Shown here: one piece after another, positions 15,251 to 23,164 of the stretch
Numbering within the stretch: position 1 is the first letter of the stretch
Layout of the letters: each line of letters starts with the position of its first letter
Assembly: GCA_031258505.1 (NCBI GenBank)
Contig: JAIRMT010000047.1
Coordinates: 1 to 29,657, forward strand
DNA length: 29,657 nt
Direction of reading: 5' to 3'
Source: Treponema sp.
GTDB taxonomy: Bacteria > Spirochaetota > Spirochaetia > Treponematales > Breznakiellaceae
Notes under the pieces: model-generated
The model's input: only the letters and a program-made list of their open reading frames with translations
Database searches by the model: none
What the model was told of the DNA's origin: nothing
Translations under genes and position numbers: made by a program

Positions 15251-16111
15251 ATGAGTACACGTATTGAACAGGCCGCGCAAAACAAAAAAACGCAGGATGC
15301 GCTTTTGGCAGTGGGGAGAAACTTCGGCCTTACGGCCTACGCCCTGTTTGCGATTTTTCCTATCGTCTGGATGCTGCTCATGTCCTTCAAGTCCGATGCG
15401 GAGGTGGTTACCACCGTTTTCAAATTTACCCCTACGCTGTCAAATTATCAGGCGGTGCTGTTACGCAAAGATTCGGATTACATCAAGGCGTTTATTCAGA
15501 ACTTCATCGTATCAGGCGGAGCAGTTCTCCTCACCGTGCTTGCGGGAGTGCCGGCAGCCTACGCGCTTGCCCGCTACGATTTCAAGAACAAGGAAGGCTG
15601 GGCCTTTCAGATTCTTTCGTTCAAGTTTGCGCCGGAAATTCTGGTTATCCTTCCGCTGTTTATGATATTCCAGCGAATTGGTTTGTACGATACGTATTTC
15701 GGTCTTATCTGGGTGTACCAGCTTATCACTATGCCGCTCCTCATTTGGGTTGTGCGGGGCTATTTCGAGGATATAAGCGTGGAAGTGGAGCAGGCGGCCC
15801 AGCTTGACGGTTATACCTGGTACGCGGTGTTCTTCAAGGTGCTGCTTCCGCTGGTCAAACCCGGACTTGTGGCTTCCGGGCTTTTGGCCTTTATCTTCGC
15901 CTGGAACAGTTTTACCTTTCCCCTGATCCTCAGCGGGATGAAGGTGCAAACCATCACAATAACGAGCCTCCGGTACATGGCTTCCGATGCGGTGCATTAC
16001 GGACAAGTGGCAGTGGCGGCGATTATCGCGGTGCTTCCTGAAATCGTGATATGCCTCTTCATCCAGAAACATCTGGTACGAGGTTTGAGCTTCGGCGCAG
16101 TCAAAGGATAA
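15251..16111 (+). CDS. CUT1 sugar ABC transporter permease, MalG/UgpE type
   Basis: This is the second permease of the heterodimer, 286 residues with six predicted helices (first at about residues 28-50, ALFAIFPIVWMLLMSF). The EAA loop reads VEQAAQLDGYTWYAVFFKVLLPLVKPGL near residue 180, with EQAA instead of EAA, a common variant. The end FIQKHLVRGLSFGAVKG is the family's usual C-terminus. AAGGAGGAG at 15237-15245 precedes the ATG, overlapping the stop codon of the first permease. It lies four bases upstream of the first ATPase gene. Confidence 0.93.
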   Translation: MSTRIEQAAQNKKTQDALLAVGRNFGLTAYALFAIFPIVWMLLMSFKSDAEVVTTVFKFTPTLSNYQAVLLRKDSDYIKAFIQNFIVSGGAVLLTVLAGVPAAYALARYDFKNKEGWAFQILSFKFAPEILVILPLFMIFQRIGLYDTYFGLIWVYQLITMPLLIWVVRGYFEDISVEVEQAAQLDGYTWYAVFFKVLLPLVKPGLVASGLLAFIFAWNSFTFPLILSGMKVQTITITSLRYMASDAVHYGQVAVAAIIAVLPEIVICLFIQKHLVRGLSFGAVKG

Positions 16112-16115
16112 AGCA

Positions 16116-17240
16116 ATGGCAAGAATACAGCTTGAAAACGTTACCAAAAGATATAAGGGTATGAAGGAAGGAAGAGCTGCGGTTGACCACTTGAGCCTTG
16201 ACATACAGGACAACGAATTCTTCGTGCTTTTTGGTCCTGCCGGCGCGGGAAAAACCACGGTGCTCAAAACCATAGCCGGCATTGAATTCCCCAACGAGGG
16301 CTTGGTAAAGATCGGCGGCGAGATCGTCAACCTGATTGAGCCGATGTACCGGAACGTGTCGATGGTATTTGAAAACTACGCGCTCTACCCTCATTTTTCG
16401 GTGTACGACAATATCGCCTTTCCCATGCGGAGTCCCTTGCACAAGAAAGACGAAGCGTATATCCAAAAGGCTGTGGAACGGGTGGTCAAGATGATGAAGA
16501 TCGACGGTCTCTACGACCGGAAGCCGAGCCAGCTTTCAAACGGCCAGCGTCAGCGGGTGGCGATAGGCCGCTGTCTGGTCCGGGAGCCAAAAGTCTTTCT
16601 GATGGACGAACCGCTTGCCCACCTTGACGCCAAACTGCGCCATTTCATGCGCGGCGAATTAAAGGAGATGCAGAGCGCGTTCAACACCACAACGATCTAC
16701 GTAACCCATGATTTCATGGAAGCCATGTCCCTGGCCGACCGGATAGCGGTCATGAACAACGGGAAGATAGAACAGTTGGGCAGTTCCTTGCAGATGTACT
16801 ACACGCCGGTTAATGAATTTGTCGCCCGTCTCTTTGGCGAACCGGAAATAACGATCTTCCCGGCGGAACTTTCAAGCAAAAACGGACGGTTAGGCTTAAA
16901 AGCTCTGGGACAGGAACAGCCGCTCTTCCCGGAAAAAGACGCGGGGCACGCATTACAGGAGGCAGGCGCCGCATCGGTTGATGTGGGGATACGAGGAATT
17001 GACATTCAATTCAGCCTTGCCCCGCAGGATGCAAGCTGGATAAAAGGCGCGATTTACGCCTTTGAGCCTATCGGCAACAAGGTCATTATGACCGCCGATG
17101 TGAAGGGCGAAAAAATACGGATTGCCGCGCCGAACAGTACCAGCGCGGATTTGGACGAGGCGGTGTACCTCAAGTTTAACATGAAAAACGCGCTCTTTTT
17201 TGACGGCGTTAGCAAGACCATCATTACTCATAAGAAGTAA
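16116..17240 (+). CDS. MalK/UgpC-type ABC ATPase, first of a non-identical pair
   Basis: This cytoplasmic ATPase has 374 residues: a nucleotide-binding domain (1-235) and a C-terminal OB-fold regulatory domain (TOBE-like, 240-374). It shows Walker A GPAGAGKTT, Walker B VFLMDEPLAHLD and H-loop YVTHDFMEAM. Two motifs differ from MalK. The Q-loop reads MVFENYALYP, with Glu86 where Gln is expected. The signature reads LSNGQRQRV, with Asn142 in place of the first Gly of LSGGQ. A second MalK-like gene follows immediately, so the transporter probably uses a heterodimer. Two-ATPase CUT1 systems are known for glycerol uptake in rhizobia (GlpS/GlpT); whether this one moves glycerol is not shown. Confidence 0.92.
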   Translation: MARIQLENVTKRYKGMKEGRAAVDHLSLDIQDNEFFVLFGPAGAGKTTVLKTIAGIEFPNEGLVKIGGEIVNLIEPMYRNVSMVFENYALYPHFSVYDNIAFPMRSPLHKKDEAYIQKAVERVVKMMKIDGLYDRKPSQLSNGQRQRVAIGRCLVREPKVFLMDEPLAHLDAKLRHFMRGELKEMQSAFNTTTIYVTHDFMEAMSLADRIAVMNNGKIEQLGSSLQMYYTPVNEFVARLFGEPEITIFPAELSSKNGRLGLKALGQEQPLFPEKDAGHALQEAGAASVDVGIRGIDIQFSLAPQDASWIKGAIYAFEPIGNKVIMTADVKGEKIRIAAPNSTSADLDEAVYLKFNMKNALFFDGVSKTIITHKK

Positions 17241-17308
17241 GAGATGAGCGATAAGGATTGGCGGGCTTCTGTGGGACGGCCGCTTGTTTACCAATATGGA
17301 GGAATGTT

Positions 17309-18430
17309 TTGGCACAGTTAGTCTTGAAGAACGTGTATAAGCGTTATGACAACACAGAGAAAAAACTTTTTGGCAAGAAGAAAGCCCAAAACGATTTTGC
17401 CGTAAAAGACCTCTCTTTTGAATGTCCCGACAACTCCTTTATCGGGATATTGGGGCCTTCCGGCTGCGGAAAATCCACCACGCTCCGCATGATCGCGGGG
17501 CTTGAAGCGATCACCAGCGGCAGCATTTTCATTGACAACGTGCGTATCAATGACCTCTTGCCCAAAGACCGGAATATCGGCCTTGCCTTCGAGGACTATG
17601 CGCTGTATCCGCCGCTTTCGGTATACGACAACCTTGCCTTTAACCTGCGGGCCAAAAAAGCGCCGTCGGACGCCATAAAAACGGCTATCGACCGGGTTGC
17701 CCCGCTCTTAAAAGTTGATGAACTCTTGGACATGAAGCCCAGCGCCTTGTCGGGCGGGCAGAAACAGCGGGTGAACATCGCCCGCGCCATAGTCCGCCAG
17801 CCCGGCCTTCTCTTGCTGGACGAGCCGTTGAGCCATCTGGACGGCAAGATGCGCCAGACCCTGCGGCAGGAAATCAAGCGGATGCACCGGGAGATTCAAT
17901 GCACCACGATCATCGTTACCCATGACCAGATCGAGGCTATGTCGCTGGCCGACGTCATCATCATCATGAAGGACGGCGCGCTGCAGCAGATGGGAACGCC
18001 GCTTGAAGTCTACGACAGCCCGGCAAACGAGTTTGTCGCCGGGTTTATCGGCGAGCCGCCCATGAACCTGCTGCGCAGCGTGATTGTCAAGCGGGACGGC
18101 GGGTTTTTCTTCAGCTTTGAGGGCAGCGATCTTCTGGTGAAAGTTCCTGAGCGGTCGCTTCCCCTTGTGTCGGACGGCCAGAACATTACGCTGGGCGTGA
18201 GGCCGGTGGACGTGCTTATTACCGAGTCTGACACCAGTACGCCGGTTCCGGTGGCGGTCTACGAGAATTTCGGCGACGAGCGGCGGGTATCTGTACGGGT
18301 TGGGCAGGAGTATCTGAACATCACGACCACGGAGAACGTGGTTTACGCGCATGGCGACATCATCCGCCTGGATTTCAATTCCGAAAAGACCCATCTGTTC
18401 GACCCGGAGAGCGGGGAGGCGATTAGATAA
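17309..18430 (+). CDS. MalK/UgpC-type ABC ATPase, second of a non-identical pair
   Basis: The ATPase has 373 residues from a TTG start at 17309. That start is chosen because GGAGG (17298-17302) lies six bases before it and the protein then begins MAQLVLKNVYKRY, as in relatives. The frame is open further upstream to 17258, with no ribosome-binding site and no conserved sequence. Motifs are Walker A GPSGCGKST, signature LSGGQKQRV, Walker B LLLLDEPLSHLD and H-loop IVTHDQIEAM, followed by a C-terminal regulatory domain. The Q-loop reads LAFEDYALYP, with Glu95 in place of Gln, as in its partner. An insertion after the N-terminal strand (NTEKKLFGKKKAQ) is also unusual. It ends the five-gene operon. 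Confidence 0.92.
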   Translation: MAQLVLKNVYKRYDNTEKKLFGKKKAQNDFAVKDLSFECPDNSFIGILGPSGCGKSTTLRMIAGLEAITSGSIFIDNVRINDLLPKDRNIGLAFEDYALYPPLSVYDNLAFNLRAKKAPSDAIKTAIDRVAPLLKVDELLDMKPSALSGGQKQRVNIARAIVRQPGLLLLDEPLSHLDGKMRQTLRQEIKRMHREIQCTTIIVTHDQIEAMSLADVIIIMKDGALQQMGTPLEVYDSPANEFVAGFIGEPPMNLLRSVIVKRDGGFFFSFEGSDLLVKVPERSLPLVSDGQNITLGVRPVDVLITESDTSTPVPVAVYENFGDERRVSVRVGQEYLNITTTENVVYAHGDIIRLDFNSEKTHLFDPESGEAIR

Positions 18431-18474
18431 GAAAGAGGTAATAAGGAAGAGAAGTAAAAAACGAGAATCCGCAG

Positions 18475-18533
18475 CCGTACGGCAGAGAGACAAAACCGTA
18501 CGGCAGAGAAGCAAAACCGTACGGCAGAGAAGC
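18475..18533. repeat. 21-bp tandem repeat, three copies
   Basis: Units start at 18475, 18496 and 18517. Each begins with the 8-bp palindrome CCGTACGG and continues CAGAGA(R)(R)CAAAA, with the third copy truncated after CAGAGAAGC. The array lies 45 bases after the stop codon of the second ATPase gene, between two transporter operons. It is unrelated in sequence to the other arrays in the window. Confidence 0.9.
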
Positions 18534-18598
18534 GCTGCCACGCGGCTGGTGTGTTCAAGGCTGGATTGTGAGGCCAATCATAGGTAAGAGAAAGCGGT

Positions 18599-18618
18599 AA
18601 AACGCGCGGCGTTTTTTT
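18599..18618 (+). terminator. Probable intrinsic terminator between transporter operons
   Basis: AAAACGC (18599-18605) and GCGTTTT (18609-18615) pair perfectly around the loop GCG and run into further Ts. The stem is short (7 bp). It lies 170 bases after the second ATPase gene and 38 bases before the next binding-protein start, and would separate the two operons. An AT-rich TTATATA stretch (18631-18637) after it could be the -10 box for the next operon, but no matching -35 is clear. Confidence 0.55.
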
Positions 18619-18655
18619 AGGTTAATAGTTTTATATACCGATTTGGAGGATTCGT

Positions 18656-19642
18656 ATGAAAAGGTTTAAGAAGGTTGTTGTTTTGATGGCGGGAATGGCG
18701 CTGGTAATGTCCGCGACAGTATTTGCAGGCGGCAGGCAGGATACCGGCGGAGGTTCTACAGAAACCATTACGGTTGGATTGGCGCTTACGGGTTTGCAGA
18801 CTAATCCTATTTTTATTGACATCAGGCGAGCCTTTGAGGAGAGGTGCAGTCAGGCTGGTTATCGTTTAATTGCCGCGGACCTGTCGAATGGGGCGGCGGA
18901 CATGACCCGGTTCCTTGAAAACTGCCTAACCGCAAAGGCGAAGATTGTTGTCTTCCAGAATATTGCCGAGGACTCTTATATCAATCTTTTGGAGGAACTA
19001 AAGGCTCAAGGAGCGATTCTCGCTTCTTATGATAACCCCAGCAAGGTCGCCCATTATGTCAGCATGGCATCGAATTACGATCTGGGAAAAACCATCGGTC
19101 GTATGTGCGGCGAATGGGTACATGCCAATCCGGGTTCCAAAAAGGCGGCGATTGCTACGTTTAACGTCTTGGACTTTATGATAGTACGGGCCGACGGCAT
19201 ACGGGAAGGTTTTAAGGAAAGCTGTCCAGAGGGCAGCATCGTGTTTGAACAGGACATTAACATAGCCGATGGAGGGGTTGGCTTGGGTGAGGCCATTATT
19301 ACTGCGGTTCCCGACATACAGGGTATTATGGCCATTACCGACATCGGATGCATCGGCATTGGCCAGGCATTTGCCGCTGCGGGTTGGACATTCCAAAATC
19401 ACCGTATCGGCATGTTTGGCAGTGACGCCAGTGAAGACGGCATGAGGGAAATCAGGAAGAACGGTATGTTTATCGGCACCATTTATATGGATTTGGTTAA
19501 TCAGGTGCTTGGCCTCTTTGACCGATCCCTTGATACCATGAAGACCGGCAAAATAAATGAAGCGGAAAAAATTGTGTACTTTCCGATGCAGCCTATCACT
19601 ATCGAAAATGCCGATTTGGTTGGCAAGCCATTGCCGAAATAA
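18656..19642 (+). CDS. Sugar/polyol ABC transporter binding protein, RbsB type (system 2)
   Basis: This exported protein of 328 residues starts at an ATG with GGAGG at 18645-18649. The leader MKRFKKVVVLMAGMALVMSATVFAGGRQ ends in the AGGRQ motif seen in treponemal binding proteins. The body is a type 1 periplasmic fold: ETITVGLALTGLQTNPIFIDIRRAFEERC, AKIVVFQNIAEDSYINLLEELKAQG, AILASYDNP, GIMAITDIGCIGIGQAFAAAG and IGMFGSDASEDGMREI. It is poorly similar by eye to the system 1 binding protein, so a different ligand is likely. It starts an operon with catabolic genes for a pentitol or ketopentose, which is the best clue to the ligand. Confidence 0.92.
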   Translation: MKRFKKVVVLMAGMALVMSATVFAGGRQDTGGGSTETITVGLALTGLQTNPIFIDIRRAFEERCSQAGYRLIAADLSNGAADMTRFLENCLTAKAKIVVFQNIAEDSYINLLEELKAQGAILASYDNPSKVAHYVSMASNYDLGKTIGRMCGEWVHANPGSKKAAIATFNVLDFMIVRADGIREGFKESCPEGSIVFEQDINIADGGVGLGEAIITAVPDIQGIMAITDIGCIGIGQAFAAAGWTFQNHRIGMFGSDASEDGMREIRKNGMFIGTIYMDLVNQVLGLFDRSLDTMKTGKINEAEKIVYFPMQPITIENADLVGKPLPK

Positions 19643-19722
19643 TAACGCTATTTCCGGGGGCTGTTCGAGATTTGACCGCTTTCTGAACCGCCTTCGGAAT
19701 TTGTGATAGGAACGAAAGATTC

Positions 19723-21210
19723 ATGCCTGAAAATATGCTTTTGGAACTGCGTCATATTTCCAAACAGTATCCTGGCGTACTCGCGCTGGATGACGTTTCC
19801 GTAACATTTAAAACAAATGAGATACATGCCCTGGTCGGTGAAAACGGCGCCGGAAAATCTACCTTAATAAAAGTTCTTTCCGGAGCCATCAGTCCTGACA
19901 AGGGTGAAATTGTCTTTGATGGAATTACCCATACCGCCATGACGCCTAAACTTTCCCGGGATCTTGGTGTCGCGGTAATATATCAGGAATTTAATCTGGC
20001 GCCCGCCCTTACAGTAGCGGAAAACGTCTTTGTGGGCAGTATGCCGGGGAATAAAGTTTTTATTGATAGAAAAAGCTGCGAGAAAAAAACAGCGGAAATT
20101 TTTCAGCGGATGAAGATCAATATTGATCTAAAAGCTCTGGTACGAGATTTAACGGTAGCCTATAAGCAGATGGTGGAGATTGCTAAAGCCCTTTCCAGAG
20201 ACGTGCGGCTTTTGGTAATGGATGAGCCTACCGCGCCTTTAACGAGTAAAGAAACCGATATTCTGCTTGAAATAGTTGAAAATCTTAAAAAGCAGGGCGT
20301 AACGATTATTTTTATTACTCACCGGCTGGATGAAGTGTTCCGTATCGCGGATCGGATTACCATTATGAGGGATGGATGTTTTGTCGGCGAAATGGACCCA
20401 AAAAACACTACCCGGGACGACTTAATCCGCAGTATGGTTGGCCGTCAAATTACCGATACCTACCCCATCCGCGACAGTAGTATTGGAGAGCCGATACTTG
20501 AGGTTACCGGACTTAAAGGCGCCGGCGTCGAGGATATAAATTTTGTGGCGCGCGAGGGTGAGATTCTGGGATTCGCCGGGCTTGTAGGAGCGGGTAGAAC
20601 AGAAACCATGCGGTTTCTATTCGGCGCGGACAAGAAAAAAAACGGCAAGATAGTATTTAAGGGTAAGGATATCGAAATAAAAAACCCGCGTGAATCGGTC
20701 CGCAAAGGAATCGGCCTGATACCGGAGGATCGTAAACAACAGGGTGTTATCCTGGGTTTTCCAATACGATGGAACATTTCGCTTACGATTTTGGAAAAAT
20801 TATCAAAATATCTTTTTTTTAACCATGCGGACGAGAAAAAAATAGCGGAAAAATTACAGATTTCTTTGGACATAAAAACGCCGGACAGTATGCAGATCAC
20901 GAGGAATCTTTCCGGCGGCAATCAGCAAAAGGTAGCGCTGGCCAAATGGTTGGCGGTGGAATGTGATGTGTTGATTTTTGATGAACCGACCAGAGGTATT
21001 GATGTGAGGGCCAGGTACGAGATTTATAAATTGATGAATGAACTGTGCGCCTATGGCAAAGCCATTATCATGGTTTCATCCGACATGGAAGAACTTTTAG
21101 GTATGTCGGACCGGATTGTCGTGCTATACGAAGGCCGAAAGACAGGAGAATTGAAAAGAGAGCAATTCTCGCAGGAAGCCGTGCTGCGGCTTGCATCGGG
21201 AGTGGTCTGA
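19723..21210 (+). CDS. Sugar ABC transporter ATP-binding protein, RbsA/MglA type (system 2)
   Basis: This double-ATPase has 495 residues. Domain 1 has Walker A GENGAGKST near residue 39, Q-loop YQEFNLAPAL, a weakened signature (VAYKQMVEI) and Walker B LLVMDEPTAPL. Domain 2 has the degenerate GLVGAGRTE loop, signature LSGGNQQKV and Walker B LIFDEPTRGID. This distribution of good and weak motifs is normal for the CUT2 family. The ATG at 19723 is preceded only by a weak AGGAA at 19709-19713. The gene lies 80 bases after the binding-protein gene and 22 bases before the permease gene, so all three belong to one operon. Confidence 0.93.
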   Translation: MPENMLLELRHISKQYPGVLALDDVSVTFKTNEIHALVGENGAGKSTLIKVLSGAISPDKGEIVFDGITHTAMTPKLSRDLGVAVIYQEFNLAPALTVAENVFVGSMPGNKVFIDRKSCEKKTAEIFQRMKINIDLKALVRDLTVAYKQMVEIAKALSRDVRLLVMDEPTAPLTSKETDILLEIVENLKKQGVTIIFITHRLDEVFRIADRITIMRDGCFVGEMDPKNTTRDDLIRSMVGRQITDTYPIRDSSIGEPILEVTGLKGAGVEDINFVAREGEILGFAGLVGAGRTETMRFLFGADKKKNGKIVFKGKDIEIKNPRESVRKGIGLIPEDRKQQGVILGFPIRWNISLTILEKLSKYLFFNHADEKKIAEKLQISLDIKTPDSMQITRNLSGGNQQKVALAKWLAVECDVLIFDEPTRGIDVRARYEIYKLMNELCAYGKAIIMVSSDMEELLGMSDRIVVLYEGRKTGELKREQFSQEAVLRLASGVV

Positions 21211-21232
21211 TGACTAAAGAGGAGATAATTTT

Positions 21233-22177
21233 ATGGATCAATTTTTAACAAAGCTGAAAAATCAGGCGGTCTGGCTCATGCTTGTTGCCATCGTACTTAT
21301 TTTTACGGTATCAATAGAGAACTTCGCATCATCCTATAACTTTATAACCATTTTGCGGCAGGTTTCCAACATCGGTATTCTCTCCGTTGGCATGACCTTT
21401 GTGCTCATAGCCGGAGGTATCGATCTTTCTATAGGAAGCGTACTGCCCCTGGTTGGCGTTTCCGCAGCGCTTTTGATGACTAAAGGAGGAATGCCGCCGG
21501 CTCTTGCTTTTTCTATCAGTGCATTAATAGGGGTATTTGTAGGATTGTTTAATGGCCTGATTATTACCTATACCCGTATGCCTCCCCTGATAATGACCTT
21601 GGGTGTGGGATATATATGCAGGGGGCTGGCTTTTATTGCCACTAATGGGTATCCTGTTTATGAGTTGCCGGCAGGAGCCAGTATTCTGGGGCAGGGTTAT
21701 ATTTTTAAGGTGATTCCGGTTTGCGTGCTTATTATGATCGGCGTTATTGCATTTGGGGCGATAATTCTGAACCAGACCCAATTAGGCCGGCAGTTTTACG
21801 CGCTTGGAGGTAATGAGGAAGCAGCCCGGCTTTCGGGTATTAATGTAAAACGCATCAGGATAATCGCCTATGTATTTTGTGGTTTGCTGGCTGGGATTTC
21901 GGGAATTGTGATGATGTCCCGGCTTAATTCGGGGCAGCCTCTTTCCGGCAGCGGCATGGAAATGGACGCTCTTATCGCCTGTGTAATTGGCGGTATCAGC
22001 GTAGCCGGCGGGGAAGGCCGGGCTACCGGTATGATTGGCGGTATGCTGGTAATGGGTGTCCTTGCCAACGGCCTTGCCGTAGCCGGGATCAATGAATATG
22101 TACAGCAGGTGATTAAAGGCTCGGTACTGGTTATCGTAGTCGCTGTGGACAGCCTGTCGCGGTTGCGGAAAAACTAA
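21233..22177 (+). CDS. Sugar ABC transporter permease, RbsC type (system 2)
   Basis: This inner-membrane permease has 314 residues and eight to ten hydrophobic segments. Family marks are VGMTFVLIAGGIDLSIGSV near residue 61, TRMPPLIMTLGVGYICRGLAF, QTQLGRQFYALGGNEEAARLSG and IGGISVAGGEGRATGMIGG. AGAGGAG at 21218-21224 precedes the ATG. It completes the second CUT2 transporter together with the upstream binding protein and ATPase. The following esterase gene begins 23 bases later. Confidence 0.93.
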   Translation: MDQFLTKLKNQAVWLMLVAIVLIFTVSIENFASSYNFITILRQVSNIGILSVGMTFVLIAGGIDLSIGSVLPLVGVSAALLMTKGGMPPALAFSISALIGVFVGLFNGLIITYTRMPPLIMTLGVGYICRGLAFIATNGYPVYELPAGASILGQGYIFKVIPVCVLIMIGVIAFGAIILNQTQLGRQFYALGGNEEAARLSGINVKRIRIIAYVFCGLLAGISGIVMMSRLNSGQPLSGSGMEMDALIACVIGGISVAGGEGRATGMIGGMLVMGVLANGLAVAGINEYVQQVIKGSVLVIVVAVDSLSRLRKN

Positions 22178-22200
22178 GATGGATTTATTGGGGGGTATGT

Positions 22201-23046
22201 ATGTCATTTTTTAGCGGAACTATTTTTTCAAAAGCGCTGCACATGGATACCTGCGTCGGGGTAATTCTGCCCCATGATTCGCGGCGCCACAGGGGGATTG
22301 ATACGCTGCGCGAAGGCATTACGGCCCGGGAGAAACCGAAAACACTCATACTGTTACACGGACTTTCGGATAACTATTCGGTATGGGGAAACCGTACATC
22401 AATTCTGCGTTACGCGGAGGAATACGACATTGCCGTGATTATGCCGGAGGTTCAGCGGAGTTTTTACCATGACATGAAATACGGCCCGGCATATTTCAGC
22501 TATATTTCCGAAGAGCTGCCCGAATTGGCGGCGGAAATGTTTCATCTTTCCGCCGACCCGGAAGATTTAATGATCGCGGGACTTTCGATGGGCGGGTACG
22601 GCGCGCTCTACGCCGCCCTGACGTATCCTGAAAAGTTTTACGGAATCGGATGTTTTTCGGGCGCGTTTGTTCTGCGCGACCTGGTGGAAAACAATGATCT
22701 TGTCAACCTGAAAGAAACGGCGGGATGGACAAAGGATCGCATCGCTGTTTTTGGCGAGTCTTTGAAGATGCCCGATTCAAGCGATCTGCGTCTACTCGCG
22801 GAAAAAAACGCCGGTAAACCCAAGAACCCCCGGATCTATATGACCTGCGGAACTGAAGACTTCCTGTATGACAGCAATATCAGAATGCGCGATTTACTGT
22901 CGGGTTTGTATTACGACATAAGATATGAGGAATGGCCCGGCATCCACGAATGGGGCTTTTGGGACATATCCATACAGAAGATGCTCAATTACTTTTTGAC
23001 AAGAGATGCGGTACTCTTTGATGAGAGATGCGGTACTTTTTTATGA
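22201..23046 (+). CDS. Alpha/beta-hydrolase esterase (PF00756-type, tributyrin esterase-like)
   Basis: This is a cytoplasmic protein of 281 residues without a signal peptide. The nucleophile elbow is GLSMGG with Ser129. Asp220 (GTEDFLY) and His249 (HEWGFWD) complete a likely catalytic triad, and LILLHGLSDNYSVWG near residue 50 provides the oxyanion region. Relatives include short-chain (acetyl) esterases and S-formylglutathione hydrolases. Within a sugar-uptake operon the plausible role is removing an acyl group from an imported sugar derivative; that is inference. A run of G (22189-22195) serves as ribosome-binding site. The last 14 or so codons (after FLTRD) and the stop codon lie inside the 22-bp tandem array at 23002-23087, so the C-terminus has been rewritten by the repeat. 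Confidence 0.88.
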   Translation: MSFFSGTIFSKALHMDTCVGVILPHDSRRHRGIDTLREGITAREKPKTLILLHGLSDNYSVWGNRTSILRYAEEYDIAVIMPEVQRSFYHDMKYGPAYFSYISEELPELAAEMFHLSADPEDLMIAGLSMGGYGALYAALTYPEKFYGIGCFSGAFVLRDLVENNDLVNLKETAGWTKDRIAVFGESLKMPDSSDLRLLAEKNAGKPKNPRIYMTCGTEDFLYDSNIRMRDLLSGLYYDIRYEEWPGIHEWGFWDISIQKMLNYFLTRDAVLFDERCGTFL

Positions 23047-23087
23047 GAGACGCGGTACTCTTTGACGAGAGACGCGGTACTCTTTGA
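23002..23087. repeat. 22-bp tandem array overlapping the esterase stop codon
   Basis: Units start at 23002, 23024, 23046 and 23068. Each has AGAGAYGCGGTACTCTTTGA, with a variant second unit (ACTTTTTTATG) and a shortened last one. AGAG and CTCT in each unit are inverted around about eight bases, so weak hairpins are possible. The esterase stop codon (TGA, 23044-23046) is inside the second unit. 22 is not a multiple of three, so the array is read in different frames and ends the protein quickly. Confidence 0.92.
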
Positions 23088-23164
23088 AATGAGGGTGTTC
23101 GGCGAAAGCGGGACGAGCCCCCTTAAACAGCGGCTATTATTTTTATTTTGTAAGGAGTATATGT

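Noticed and set aside
18343..18558. Minus-strand open frame with SAVRFC repeats
   Set aside because: The 21-bp array creates an apparent peptide repeat, but the frame overlaps the second ATPase gene on the other strand and has no start signal.
1..23087. CRISPR array
   Set aside because: The repeats are contiguous with no unique spacers, and no cas genes are present.
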